Positions 43,971-53,802 of a DNA stretch of 64,000 nt are shown piece after piece. The first letter of the stretch is position 1. Every line of letters starts with the position of its first letter. Under the pieces are notes generated by a model. It worked only from the letters and a program-made list of their open reading frames with translations. It made no database searches and was not told the origin of the DNA. This DNA is from Enterococcus_K sp051713825. GTDB lineage: Bacteria > Bacillota > Bacilli > Lactobacillales > Enterococcaceae. The DNA is taken from the NCBI RefSeq assembly GCF_051713825.1, contig NZ_JBIOQR010000001.1:1178001-1242000 (forward strand). The letters run 5' to 3'. A program made the position numbers and the translations under genes.

Positions 43971-45128
43971 ATGAAGGAAGGATTTCTTTCGTTAATAAAA
44001 GCCGGTTACTTACTACTTGTACAAGCAAAAGCTAAAGGTAGTCGAACAACCCATAATAAAATAATCTACTTGCTAAGCTTTCCAAGCACAAGTGAGCCAG
44101 TATTAGAAGAGCTCTCAACACATTTTGGAAGTCGCTTAGTTATTTGTTATACAAACAACTGTCTAAAAGAGGCACAAAAATTTCAAAATAAAGGAATTGA
44201 AATCTATTCGATTGATCACTTGACTGACTTATTGCTACATGTCGTTCCATTAGTTAAAGGAGCAAAGACGGTTTTGTGTGATAATTATTTTGCTTTTTTA
44301 GGTGCGATAGATTTTCCGAAAACCTCGGAAGTCATTCAATTATGGCACGCAAATGGTGCGATTAAAAAATTTGGTATTGAAGCAAATTACGCCAAAAATC
44401 GTTCTGCTTCAGATAAAAAAAGATATAAACAAGTCTATAAAAAATATACTCATTATGCGGTAGGCTCAGATAAGATGGGCGCAATTTTTCAAGAAAGCTA
44501 CTTAGCAAAACCAGAGCAAATACTCACAGTTGGTTATCCTGCTTCAGATAAATTAATGAGTAGTGGCTGGCGTGCTCGCCAAGAAGCTCGTTTTTCTGAA
44601 CGGTTTTCAGAAATCGGCAAAAAACGTATCTTGTTATATACACCAACCTATCGAGAAACGGACTCAGAAAATCCACTTGATTTTGATCGTTTGGCAAAAG
44701 AGTTAGGTGACGAGTGGTTAATTTTTGCAAAAGCACACCCACATGATAATAAACTTCAAGAGAAACTTCGTACATCCAAAAGTGTGACTTCTGATTTGAG
44801 AGGATTTTCCTTGCAAGAGTTCTTGCCTTTCGTGGACTGTTTAATCACTGATTACTCTTCGGTTCCTTTTGAATACACACTCGTTAAAAAGAATGGAAAA
44901 GTGCTCTTCTTTTGTTATGACATGGAGGAGTACCAAAAAGAAGTCGGTATTCAAGAGGATTTTGAAAGCTGGGTCCCTAGTAAAATCACCAAAACGCAAG
45001 AACAATTAACAACTGAGATTACTAACCAAAAACCACAAGAGATAGCTAGTTTTAATTCTCTGTGGAATCAATATAATGATGGGCAAGCAACCCAACGATT
45101 AATCCAACGAATTGAGGAGAGAACATGA
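43971..45128 (+). CDS. tagB: CDP-glycerol glycerophosphotransferase family protein (TagB/TarB-like)
   Basis: A 385-residue peripheral membrane enzyme. Diagnostic stretches are IQLWHANGAIKKFGIE, the loop LYTPTYRE, KAHPHDNKL and the C-terminal CLITDYSSVPFEYTL. The size and the early position in the cluster fit the primase that adds the first glycerol phosphate to the lipid-linked disaccharide. TagF-type polymerases are longer. Its stop overlaps the next start (ATGA). The gene begins about 145 bases after the intron end. Confidence 0.82.
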   Translation: MKEGFLSLIKAGYLLLVQAKAKGSRTTHNKIIYLLSFPSTSEPVLEELSTHFGSRLVICYTNNCLKEAQKFQNKGIEIYSIDHLTDLLLHVVPLVKGAKTVLCDNYFAFLGAIDFPKTSEVIQLWHANGAIKKFGIEANYAKNRSASDKKRYKQVYKKYTHYAVGSDKMGAIFQESYLAKPEQILTVGYPASDKLMSSGWRARQEARFSERFSEIGKKRILLYTPTYRETDSENPLDFDRLAKELGDEWLIFAKAHPHDNKLQEKLRTSKSVTSDLRGFSLQEFLPFVDCLITDYSSVPFEYTLVKKNGKVLFFCYDMEEYQKEVGIQEDFESWVPSKITKTQEQLTTEITNQKPQEIASFNSLWNQYNDGQATQRLIQRIEERT

Positions 45129-45850
45129 TGCAAGACAACATGATGGGCATCCCCGTTGATGCTTTAACCTATGAACAAATAGTGAACGATGTGCCTATCT
45201 ATCTGACTAATAACAAAAAGATGACGGCAATTAGTGTCAATCCTCAGATTGTAACAGAAGCAAAAAAATATCCTGAGATTGTCTCTTTTATTAATCAAAG
45301 TACACATCGAATTCCAGATGGGATTGGAATTGTGCTGGTATCTAAGCTGACAAAAGGACCCATTACTACCCGAGTCGCGGGGATTGAACTGATGACGAAG
45401 TTTCTGGCCTATGCAAATGAATATAAAAAAAGTGTCTTTTTTTATGGTGCAAAACCAGAAGTAATCGCAGACGCAGCTAAAAACATTCAGGAACAGTACC
45501 CTGACCTTGTTGTGGCAGGTGCAATAGATGGTTATACTAATCTAACCGAAGAAGAAATCATCCAACAAATCAATCAGCAGCAGCCGGATTTTTTGTTTGT
45601 TGGTTTGGGTTTTCCAAGACAGGAACAGTGGCTTGCACGAAATGTTGATCGATTGAAGGTCTCTATCTTTCAAGATGTTGGAGGCAGCTTTGATGTGTTT
45701 AGTGGGCACGTAAAACGTTCCCCACAGTTTTTTATAGATTACCATTTAGAGTGGCTTTATCGCTCCTTAAGTAATCCCAAAAGAATTGGACGGATCTTCC
45801 AGTTACCAGTATTCGTCTGGCGAAGCCTAATGTGGAAAATGAGAAAGTGA
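45125..45850 (+). CDS. tagA: WecG/TagA family N-acetylmannosaminyltransferase
   Basis: A 241-residue GT26-type enzyme that adds ManNAc to lipid-linked GlcNAc. Motifs are MMGIPVDALTYEQI, SVNPQIVTEA, RIPDGIGIVLVSKL, VGLGFPRQEQWLA and the late DVGGSFDVFSGHVKRSPQFF. GAGGAGAG is upstream. It overlaps the TagB gene by four bases. Confidence 0.93.
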   Translation: MMQDNMMGIPVDALTYEQIVNDVPIYLTNNKKMTAISVNPQIVTEAKKYPEIVSFINQSTHRIPDGIGIVLVSKLTKGPITTRVAGIELMTKFLAYANEYKKSVFFYGAKPEVIADAAKNIQEQYPDLVVAGAIDGYTNLTEEEIIQQINQQQPDFLFVGLGFPRQEQWLARNVDRLKVSIFQDVGGSFDVFSGHVKRSPQFFIDYHLEWLYRSLSNPKRIGRIFQLPVFVWRSLMWKMRK

Positions 45851-45862
45851 GTGTGAAAAATA

Positions 45863-48202
45863 ATGAAGATCGCAATCGTTGGATATAACATATTCGGTGT
45901 TGGCGGAACAAGTAGAAGTAATATTAATCTAGTGAAAGAAGTCTTAGCAATAAATAGTGTGGTTACGGTATTTAATACAACCGAATTTACAAAAAAAGAT
46001 GTTAAAGAGTTATTGGCTAAGGAAAATCTTAGTTCAGAAATATCATTTGCTCATATTAGTGAAATTACTAGATTGAATCAAAATGATATCTATATATTAA
46101 CTAGAGAATCGCTATTCCTATTATCTAGATTAATCAAATCAAAGTTTCCAGAAAGTAAAATAGTAGGTGAAATTCATGCACCATTAGATCAAGACAAATT
46201 TGACAAGCATTTTTATGAGGATTCGATTGATTTATTTAGAGTGAGTACACCAAGTATTTTAGATAGATTAAAAAAATTAATTCATACTGACCGTATTATC
46301 TCATTTCCGGTCAGTATTCATCATATTAATTATCAATCGAGTATCTCCGAGGAAACACAAGGGAGCAAGAACTTTTTTATCTACTCACGATTTGATGAGG
46401 TGACTAAAGATATTAGTTATGCCATACGACTAATGAATTATTCAGTGAATACATTAGGTCGTAATGATTTTAAACTTTATATTAATGGTGTCGGACCAGG
46501 TGAAGTTTTATACAAAAACTTAATCAATAGTTATAAACTCACTAGTAATGTTTATATAAACTCTGAGCAACCCAAAGATTATATATACTTATCCACAGGA
46601 AGATACGAGACATTTGGTTATTCAATCATGGAGGCCTTTGCTGCAGGTAAACGTGTAATCATGTATGGCGGTGATGACGGGGTTCTAAAAGAAATTTACA
46701 ATGAGTTTGAAACGATTGGTTGGTTAACCAAGGATATTGAAAGTGATGGTCAAGGGATTATTGAATATGTGGAAAAGCCAAGAACAAATGAGGCATACTT
46801 AAGAGATGTCTCAAGAGCTAAAATGTTCACAAGAATCGATGACTATGGCGAAAACTATATAAATAAAATAATTTCATCAAATTTCCACGTTGATTATAGG
46901 GAGCCTGTGATTGAAGAGAAAATATTAAACGAGATTTATAGAAAACATGGGAATTCAAAACCTAGTCTAAGTGTTAAAATTTACTCAAGGTTGAAGAGAA
47001 TTAGAGGGATAAGACGAATCATTCTGAGTCCGAAATTCCAGAATCAAATTAGAAAATATTACAAAAGAAAGAATGACACCGATGTGGGGAGTTCTAGACC
47101 TCTTCGTGATAATTTCGTATTTGTGGAGTCTTTTCATGGGAGAAATTTTTCTGGGGACCCTAAATATTTGGCTTTAGCACTGAAAAAAGCATATCCTAAA
47201 TTGAATATTTTTGTCAGCTCGGCGAATCAGCTTGTAGATATGGAAATATATGATTTTGGTTTTATACCTGTTCGAACAGGTAGTGCTTTATATGTCGAAA
47301 GATTCCAACAAAGCAGGTGTGCAATTGTTAATGGAAATACTCTTGATAAGACAGGGAAAAATGTGAATCAGATTATTCTCCAAACTTGGCACGGTTTTCC
47401 TTTGAAAAAGATGGTTTCAGATTTAGAAAATGAAAAACAACGTTCTGAGGAAACAGAAGCTTTTATACCAAGAATGTTAAAATGGGATTATCTGTTGAGT
47501 TCATCGGAAAGAAATACTGAGTACATTACTAGTGCGTTTTCTTTATCGAAAAATAATCATCTTGAAGTATTGCAGTTAGGTGCACCAAGAAATGAGTATC
47601 TAATCCGTTTTAAAAACGATGTGACGGAAATCAGTAAAATCCATTTCAAATATTTCAGTAAACCTTTGCTAAACAAAAGATACATTCTATATTGTCCAAC
47701 ATGGAGAAAAGATACACGTGAAGCAGTCTCTAAGATTGACTTGATTAGACTAGTAAACCTGTTACCAAAAAATTATGAGTTAATTGTCAAACTTCACCCT
47801 AATGAATCGAATCTCAGGAAAGCCTATGCAAATTTAGATGCTCGTATCCATTGTTTTTATAATGAGCTAGTAGATATACAAGAGTTATATTTGATTAGTG
47901 AGATTCTAGTTACGGATTATTCTTCTGCAATGTTTGATTATGCCCACCTAAATAGAAAAATTATTGTTTTACAAGAAGATGCTGAATTATATGCTGAGAA
48001 GATAGGTTGGTATTTTGATTTAGAAAACCTAACAGGAATAAGTGGAGAGAAGTACTCCGAAAAGCAGTTGGCAGATGAAATTATCCGGCCATTTGGCGAG
48101 TTTTCATCAGAGCTGATTATTCAAGAGTTGATGAATGACGATTGTAGCGAATCAACAGATGAGATTGTTGATATATTATCTAATAAAATTAGTTGGGAGT
48201 AA
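45863..48202 (+). CDS. Fusion of GT4-like glycosyltransferase and TagF-like glycerophosphotransferase
   Basis: A 779-residue two-domain enzyme. The first half (about 1-370) is a GT-B glycosyltransferase: start KIAIVGYNIFGVGGTSRSNI, C-terminal donor site STGRYETFGYSIMEAFAAGK. The second half (about 415-775) is a CDP-glycerol polymerase domain: FVESFHGRNFSGDPKYLALA, QTWHGFPLKKM, LYCPTWRKD, KLHPNESNL and ILVTDYSSAMFDYAH. It would both polymerise glycerol phosphate and add sugar to the chain. It starts 12 bases after the TagA stop. Confidence 0.82.
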   Translation: MKIAIVGYNIFGVGGTSRSNINLVKEVLAINSVVTVFNTTEFTKKDVKELLAKENLSSEISFAHISEITRLNQNDIYILTRESLFLLSRLIKSKFPESKIVGEIHAPLDQDKFDKHFYEDSIDLFRVSTPSILDRLKKLIHTDRIISFPVSIHHINYQSSISEETQGSKNFFIYSRFDEVTKDISYAIRLMNYSVNTLGRNDFKLYINGVGPGEVLYKNLINSYKLTSNVYINSEQPKDYIYLSTGRYETFGYSIMEAFAAGKRVIMYGGDDGVLKEIYNEFETIGWLTKDIESDGQGIIEYVEKPRTNEAYLRDVSRAKMFTRIDDYGENYINKIISSNFHVDYREPVIEEKILNEIYRKHGNSKPSLSVKIYSRLKRIRGIRRIILSPKFQNQIRKYYKRKNDTDVGSSRPLRDNFVFVESFHGRNFSGDPKYLALALKKAYPKLNIFVSSANQLVDMEIYDFGFIPVRTGSALYVERFQQSRCAIVNGNTLDKTGKNVNQIILQTWHGFPLKKMVSDLENEKQRSEETEAFIPRMLKWDYLLSSSERNTEYITSAFSLSKNNHLEVLQLGAPRNEYLIRFKNDVTEISKIHFKYFSKPLLNKRYILYCPTWRKDTREAVSKIDLIRLVNLLPKNYELIVKLHPNESNLRKAYANLDARIHCFYNELVDIQELYLISEILVTDYSSAMFDYAHLNRKIIVLQEDAELYAEKIGWYFDLENLTGISGEKYSEKQLADEIIRPFGEFSSELIIQELMNDDCSESTDEIVDILSNKISWE

Positions 48203-48207
48203 TAAGA

Positions 48208-49206
48208 ATGGCAACTATTGTTAAAAATAAGAAGAATAGATTAATTGATAAAGTCTTTAATCGTGCCAAAATCTATGAATTAAACGAAATAATAGATGAA
48301 CCTACAGAAAAGAAAATTGGTGTAAATGTTCAAAGCAACCTGAACATAATTCAACTATCCGAAAACGATGTGAAAGCTAAACAGACCTATCTGAAGTTAA
48401 TAAATTTAGATTATATGTTTTATCTTCACTATAAAGGGGTTTCTTACTTTATTAAAAGAAAAGAATTAAAAGAAATATGGGAACGTAAAGATTTATATGT
48501 TATTAAAGACACATTTTATACTATAAATAAGCCTATTAATGAACAATTAAATGACATGCTACCTGCTAATCTAGTAGTCATTTTTTCTTCATATCCAGTT
48601 GAGAAATCGTTTGCCAGTGGTAGGATCGCAAATCGCATATTTGAACCTTACTATACCAATATACAAAACTCTCTTATAGAGAATACGTATGTGGTACGAA
48701 TCTTGGATAATAATCAAACTTATGGAAGTTATTATATGAATACAAGTAACTTTCCTGATTTTGAAGAAAATATACAAAAAATTATTTCTGAGGTAATTGA
48801 GGAATTTAAAATAGATGCTAATAACGTAGTTTGTCTAGGCGAAGGCAAAGGGGGGACTGCGGCTTATTATCACGCAAAATTAGGCGGTTTTTCTGCAGTT
48901 TCTGTTTCACCTATTTTGAGTACCCACGAGAAAAATGAATATGAAAAAAAGGTAAAGTTGCCGTTTAGTATAGATGTAGATATAGATCAAAAAATCGAGT
49001 CCATAGAGGATAAAGGAAATAAGGGTGTATTTTATGTGATTCAACCTGATTATCTAGATGGCTCTAATCGCATCAAGGAACAAAAGAGTATTAATTATCC
49101 GACTGAAAAAGAAAGTAAAGTCTATTTCTTTGGAGAACAAACTCAAGCGATACAATCAATGCTTATCAACGAAATATTATTTATGGAATTTAGATCAAAA
49201 GAGTAG
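48208..49206 (+). CDS. XcbB/CpsF-like capsule/teichoic-acid accessory protein
   Basis: A 332-residue protein; the ATG at 48208 follows GGGAG. The C-terminal half is an alpha/beta-hydrolase-like region with the nucleophile-elbow-like sequence VCLGEGKGGTAAYYHAKLGG, where a serine is missing. This resembles the XcbB/CpsF family found beside phosphate-linked capsule genes. Its biochemical role is unknown. It is five bases from the fusion gene and 11 bases from the next gene, so it is in the same operon. The family call is tentative. Confidence 0.55.
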   Translation: MATIVKNKKNRLIDKVFNRAKIYELNEIIDEPTEKKIGVNVQSNLNIIQLSENDVKAKQTYLKLINLDYMFYLHYKGVSYFIKRKELKEIWERKDLYVIKDTFYTINKPINEQLNDMLPANLVVIFSSYPVEKSFASGRIANRIFEPYYTNIQNSLIENTYVVRILDNNQTYGSYYMNTSNFPDFEENIQKIISEVIEEFKIDANNVVCLGEGKGGTAAYYHAKLGGFSAVSVSPILSTHEKNEYEKKVKLPFSIDVDIDQKIESIEDKGNKGVFYVIQPDYLDGSNRIKEQKSINYPTEKESKVYFFGEQTQAIQSMLINEILFMEFRSKE

Positions 49207-49217
49207 AAGGGGAGAAT

Positions 49218-50744
49218 ATGGTTAAAAAACACTTTAATATAAAAGCAGTTGCTTATTTTCTATTCTATCTAGTATTTAGTATTACATTTTTATGGATTTT
49301 AAGCTTAACTTTTAGAATAAATTATATACAATACCCAGTTGCTATTTTAGCCTCAATAATAGTATTAGCGAGTCTATTCTTTCTAATATCCAAAAGTGAT
49401 ATGAACAAGCTTAAGACAAATTATGGGTTAAAAAAAGAAATACTTTTTATTTCATTGTTTTTTATAGGAACACTGGCGGTTACCATGTACATAGGTCTAG
49501 AGAGCCAAGTTGGATTCTTATGGGACTTTGGAACTGTTCAAAGAAATGCATTTGAAATTGCAAAGACAGGTAACTACCTGGATATATCTTATTTTGCTAG
49601 ATACCCAAATAACAATATGATGTTGCTCATATCTGTAGCTGCGTATAAGCTCATTTTTATGTTTGCACCCAGTGCAAGTATTTTTTCAATGTATAAAGTA
49701 ATCATCGCAGGGAATAGCTTATTAATTAGTATTAGCATCTTATTTATCTATTTAAGTTCAAGAAGAGTCTGGAACAGAAAAGTTGCAGTAATGAGTGTCG
49801 GAATTACGTATTTATTTACGCCAATCTTATTATATTCTGAAATTTTTTATACTGATACATTAGGCCTGTTTTTTGTTTCTTTAGTAATGTATCTAAATGT
49901 TGAAACAAGAAAATCTTCAAATAAGAGGAACAATATTGTGCTGCTTATAATTATGGGGATGGCTATAGGAATTGGTTATAGACTAAAAGCTTTTGTAATC
50001 ATCTTGGCGATGGCTATAATTATCGAATTGCTTTTATCAAATATAAATTGGCGTAAGAAAATACAAAAATCTCTGGTATTGCTAGTGTCAGTGGGTATAA
50101 CATTAGTCGTAACGACGATAATTTTTAATCAATTCATACCAACCACTAAAGAATCAAAAGACGAGAATGAGTTCCCGTTGACACACTGGGTAATGATGGG
50201 ATTAAATGTGCAAAATGATGGTCGATATAGTCAAGATGATTTCGAGTTGAGCCTAACTGCAAAGAGTTATGAAGAAAAGAAAGAGCTACAAATTGCTACA
50301 ATAAAAAAGAGAATAGATTCATTTGATTCATTAGGTCTATTAAAGTTCTTATTTGTTAATAAGATGACTAGAACATGGGCTGACGGAACGATGATGACTG
50401 ATTATTATGGTTCTCGCGAGAGTATAAAACAGGGATACCTATTACAATTTTATGACAAAGAAGGTCAATATAATTACGGCTTTCACGTTTATTTTCAGAT
50501 TGGAATATTTATTATATGGTGTTTTGTTTTGATTGGTTCATTATTATATAAAAAAAGAAATACGACTATCGATTTCATGAATATTTCAATATTTGGATTG
50601 ATCATATTTCAATTGATATGGGAGTGCAATGCACGATATATTTATTGTTTTATTCCTTTATTTATTTTAAGTGCAACAAATGGTACTGTGGTTTTCAATA
50701 GTATAATTAGAAAACTCGAGTCAAAAAAAATTAAGCCTATTTAA
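49218..50744 (+). CDS. GT-C fold integral-membrane glycosyltransferase-like protein
   Basis: A 508-residue protein with about 11 membrane spans and a C-terminal basic end. An early extracellular loop contains GFLWDFGTVQRNAFEIAKTG, with acidic residues in the usual place for GT-C catalysis, and a later one contains LYSEIFYTDTLGLFFVSL. Such enzymes move lipid-linked sugars outside the membrane onto polymers. GGGGAG precedes the ATG. It is the last gene of the polymer block. Substrate unknown. Confidence 0.65.
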   Translation: MVKKHFNIKAVAYFLFYLVFSITFLWILSLTFRINYIQYPVAILASIIVLASLFFLISKSDMNKLKTNYGLKKEILFISLFFIGTLAVTMYIGLESQVGFLWDFGTVQRNAFEIAKTGNYLDISYFARYPNNNMMLLISVAAYKLIFMFAPSASIFSMYKVIIAGNSLLISISILFIYLSSRRVWNRKVAVMSVGITYLFTPILLYSEIFYTDTLGLFFVSLVMYLNVETRKSSNKRNNIVLLIIMGMAIGIGYRLKAFVIILAMAIIIELLLSNINWRKKIQKSLVLLVSVGITLVVTTIIFNQFIPTTKESKDENEFPLTHWVMMGLNVQNDGRYSQDDFELSLTAKSYEEKKELQIATIKKRIDSFDSLGLLKFLFVNKMTRTWADGTMMTDYYGSRESIKQGYLLQFYDKEGQYNYGFHVYFQIGIFIIWCFVLIGSLLYKKRNTTIDFMNISIFGLIIFQLIWECNARYIYCFIPLFILSATNGTVVFNSIIRKLESKKIKPI

Positions 50745-50786
50745 CGAGTATTTTCGAATCTTGTTCCCCTTTCTCGAAGTTTCATG

Positions 50787-50792
50787 TATAAT
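50787..50792 (+). promoter_or_regulatory. -10 element of the mltG promoter
   Basis: tataat 38 bases before the mltG start. No strong -35 at the usual distance (ttgttc is about 20 bases away). Confidence 0.45.
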
Positions 50793-50830
50793 AGTTAAAG
50801 TTATAAACATGAAGGTAAGGAGGAGTTGTT

Positions 50831-52231
50831 TTGACTGATGAGCGAAAACAACATCCAGAAGAAGAATCATTTAAAGATAAAATTTTAAATTCTCTACATG
50901 GCTCTTATGAGCAGCCACCTAGAGAACCGGAGAATAATGAAAATCAAGAGAATCATCAATTCACAAGATTCTCTGACAGAATAGTTGGTCAGGATAATAC
51001 AACCGAGCCTGTGCAAACACAGACAGAGGAATCTGTTGGTTCAAGAAGTGAACGAAATAACCAAAAGACTATAGAAGAGGAAGCTACCCCTATAGAGGAA
51101 GAAGTCGACACCTACGCACCAGATACAAAGAATGGTCGACGCCAGCAACGGAAAAAGGAAGATAAAATTGTTGGAAAAATCGTTCTGATTATTGTCGTAG
51201 CTTTATTGTTTATTGGAGGGATTCTTGGCTTTTCGGTCTATCGATATCTCTCGAGCAGTTTACAACCACTAGATGCTTCAAATGAACAGCTTGTCCAAGT
51301 GGAGATTCCGAGTGGGTCTTCGAATAAGGAAATTGGTGAAATCTTAGAAAAAGGCAAAATTATTAAAAGTGGGTTAGTTTTTAACTATTATACGAAGTTT
51401 AAAAACTTCACTGGTTTTCAAGCGGGATTTTATCAAATGGCACCGAATATGACGCTTGATGAGATCGGTAAGCAGCTTGAAGATGGGGGTTCCGCGACAC
51501 CTGTTGAGATTGCTGATAATCGCTTAACCATTCCAGAGGGTTATGATATTGAGCAGATTGCTAAAAAAGTTGCTAAAGTAACGAGCTACAGTGAAAAAGA
51601 ATTCTTGGATTTGATGAAAAATCAGGACTTCTTTAAAAAGTTAAAAGAGAAGTACCCGCAATTACTTGAGGGTGCCTCAAAAGCTGAAGGTGTTCGTTAT
51701 CGTTTAGAAGGGTATTTATATCCTGCAACCTATGACTATTATAATGGCAATTCATTAGAGGACATTGTCACTCAAATGGTCGATAAAAGTAATGCCGTTT
51801 TAATTCCTTATCTAGATCAAATTCAACAGAAGAAAATGACATTACATGAAGTCTTAACGATTGCTTCTTTGGTTGAAAAAGAAGGGGTTAAAGAAGGCGA
51901 TAGAAAAAATATTGCTCAGGTTTTTGCTAACCGTGTAGCAACAGACATGCCTTTACAATCGGATATCTCCATTCTTTATGCTTTAGGTGAGCACAAAGAA
52001 TTAGTGACCTATGATGACACAGCAGTCGATTCTCCATACAATCTTTATTTGAATACTGGATACGGACCTGGACCGTTTGATAGTCCGAGTGAAGAAGCAG
52101 TTCAAGCAGTTCTGAATCCAACTGAAAACGACTATTATTATTTTGTAGCTGATTTGAAGACTGGAAAGGTCTATTTTGCAAAAACCTATGAAGAACATCT
52201 GAAATTAGTTGAAGAATATGTCAACAAATAA
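50831..52231 (+). CDS. mltG: Endolytic murein transglycosylase MltG
   Basis: A 466-residue membrane enzyme that cuts new glycan strands. The TTG start is set by AAGGAGG seven bases upstream. An acidic, disordered cytoplasmic N-terminus of about 115 residues is followed by one membrane span (IVLIIVVALLFIGGILGFSV) and the YceG domain, with the catalytic glutamate in SLVEKEGVKEGDR and the late stretch DSPYNLYLNTGYGPGPFDSP. Followed 118 bases later by greA, a common order in Firmicutes. Confidence 0.96.
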   Translation: MTDERKQHPEEESFKDKILNSLHGSYEQPPREPENNENQENHQFTRFSDRIVGQDNTTEPVQTQTEESVGSRSERNNQKTIEEEATPIEEEVDTYAPDTKNGRRQQRKKEDKIVGKIVLIIVVALLFIGGILGFSVYRYLSSSLQPLDASNEQLVQVEIPSGSSNKEIGEILEKGKIIKSGLVFNYYTKFKNFTGFQAGFYQMAPNMTLDEIGKQLEDGGSATPVEIADNRLTIPEGYDIEQIAKKVAKVTSYSEKEFLDLMKNQDFFKKLKEKYPQLLEGASKAEGVRYRLEGYLYPATYDYYNGNSLEDIVTQMVDKSNAVLIPYLDQIQQKKMTLHEVLTIASLVEKEGVKEGDRKNIAQVFANRVATDMPLQSDISILYALGEHKELVTYDDTAVDSPYNLYLNTGYGPGPFDSPSEEAVQAVLNPTENDYYYFVADLKTGKVYFAKTYEEHLKLVEEYVNK

Positions 52232-52348
52232 AAGAAAAATAAAATAAAGCATTTACATTTTGAAGAAAGCATGGTAATCTTTTTTGGACAATTCCGTAAA
52301 AGATTACCTTTTGCGATTATTTTGGAACATATAAAAGGAGACAATAAC

Positions 52349-52828
52349 ATGGTAGAAAAAGTATTTCCGATGACACTTGAAGGAAAAGAGAAGTTGGAAC
52401 AAGAATTAGAAGAATTAAAAACGGTCAAACGTGGTGAAATAATTGAACGAATTAAAATTGCGCGTAGCTTTGGCGACCTTTCTGAAAACTCAGAATACGA
52501 GTCTGCTAAAGACGAACAAGCCTTTGTTGAAGGACGAATTACTACATTGGAAAATATGATTCGTTTTGCTCAAATCATTAGTAATAACGGCGTTGCTTCT
52601 GATGAAGTATCTATCGGCAAAACAGTGACTTTCGTTGAACTTCCAGATGAGGAAGAAGAAAAATACACGATTGTCGGAAGTGCCGAAGCAGATCCGTTTT
52701 CTGGTAAAATTTCCAATGATTCACCAATTGCTCAAGCACTAATCGGCAATAAAATTGGCGATGAAGTAACGATAACGACACCGGGTGGGGACATGCTTGT
52801 AAAAATTACGAAGGTCGAACAAGGCTAA
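52349..52828 (+). CDS. greA: Transcription elongation factor GreA
   Basis: A 159-residue protein; the ATG at 52349 follows AAAGGAG. The N-terminal coiled coil bears the acidic tip (FGDLSENSEYESAKDEQAFV), which restores stalled RNA polymerase by transcript cleavage. The C-terminal domain ends in GGDMLVKITKVE. Complete. Confidence 0.97.
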   Translation: MVEKVFPMTLEGKEKLEQELEELKTVKRGEIIERIKIARSFGDLSENSEYESAKDEQAFVEGRITTLENMIRFAQIISNNGVASDEVSIGKTVTFVELPDEEEEKYTIVGSAEADPFSGKISNDSPIAQALIGNKIGDEVTITTPGGDMLVKITKVEQG

Positions 52829-52877
52829 CCTACTTAGTAATTTACCTAAATTGCTTAATAACAGAGACAAGATAGAT

Positions 52878-52919
52878 GAGACTGGGATATTAGTCAAGCT
52901 GACTGATGTCCTGGTCTCT
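52878..52919 (+). terminator. Possible terminator after greA
   Basis: Imperfect hairpin gagactggga and tcctggtctc. It resembles a shortened gaggctgggac hairpin of the dispersed repeats. Confidence 0.35.
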
Positions 52920-52985
52920 AAATTTGAGTCCAAAAAATTGCGGGAGTATTCGTTTCAATCTTGAATTTCTATAAATTATTTTGTC

Positions 52986-52997
52986 GGGCTAAAGTCC
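52986..52997 (+). promoter_or_regulatory. Candidate LiaR box upstream of liaF
   Basis: gggctaaagtcc is a near palindrome resembling LiaR/CesR boxes with an aGTCC half. It lies about 70 bases before the liaF start, ahead of a tataaa-like -10. Autoregulation of liaFSR is known in relatives. Confidence 0.45.
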
Positions 52998-53067
52998 TAT
53001 AGTAATTTTAGCAATTACCCGTTAATATAAAGTGTACAATCAAATAACTACGTGAGGAGGAGGAACG

Positions 53068-53802
53068 ATGAATAACCCATGGCGCTTATTCTTAGTAGGT
53101 GAGGCTCTACTATTTCTACTAGCTTTATGGCAAATTATGAGTAACCCACCGCTTCTTATCTTACTCTTTTTTGGGATTTTTAATATAGCTTTAGTAATCA
53201 GAAAAAAGAAAAGACGGACACATTTTAATAACTTCCAGCTAGTACTTGGTGGAGTCATTGTTTTTATCGGTTTATTAAGTAGCTCGGCTATGTGGATGAT
53301 GTTAGTTTTAGCCGTTGTTTTTATTGGTTTAAAAGGCGTCGAACTGTCCGGTATCGATTTAACCAAGAATACATTTTGGCGTAAAAAACAAATGATTATG
53401 GTCAATACTAAAGATGCAGAATCTCATAGTGGCGAGCGAAAAAAACATCACTGGTTTGGTAATGAACGTATCGGAAATCAAGCGTATGAGTGGGATGATA
53501 TCAATTTAGATTTAGTTTCAGGAGATACTATTGTTGATTTAGGGAATACCTTGTTACCTAAAGAGGACAGTGTCATCATCATCCGAAAAGGGATTGGTCG
53601 CACAAGAATTCTTGTACCACTGGGAATTGCGGTTTCCTTAGATCACTCAGCTCTTTTGGGAAATGTTTTATTTGAAGGCGAAGAGCAGATGCTAAAGAAT
53701 GAACAAGTTAAAATGTATAGTAATGACTATGATGAGAATCCTCGGCGTTTGAAAATTATTACGAATACGTTATTAGGAGATGTTGAGGTGATACGCATAT
53801 GA
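53068..53802 (+). CDS. liaF: LiaF-type inhibitor of envelope-stress signalling
   Basis: A 244-residue protein with about three or four N-terminal membrane spans in the first 95 residues and a C-terminal beta-rich domain (NLDLVSGDTIVDLGNTLLPK, then GIGRTRILVPLGIAVSL) typical of LiaF/YvqF/VraT. LiaF keeps LiaS quiet until the cell wall is attacked. GAGGAGG precedes the ATG. Its stop overlaps the liaS start (ATGA). Confidence 0.95.
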   Translation: MNNPWRLFLVGEALLFLLALWQIMSNPPLLILLFFGIFNIALVIRKKKRRTHFNNFQLVLGGVIVFIGLLSSSAMWMMLVLAVVFIGLKGVELSGIDLTKNTFWRKKQMIMVNTKDAESHSGERKKHHWFGNERIGNQAYEWDDINLDLVSGDTIVDLGNTLLPKEDSVIIIRKGIGRTRILVPLGIAVSLDHSALLGNVLFEGEEQMLKNEQVKMYSNDYDENPRRLKIITNTLLGDVEVIRI

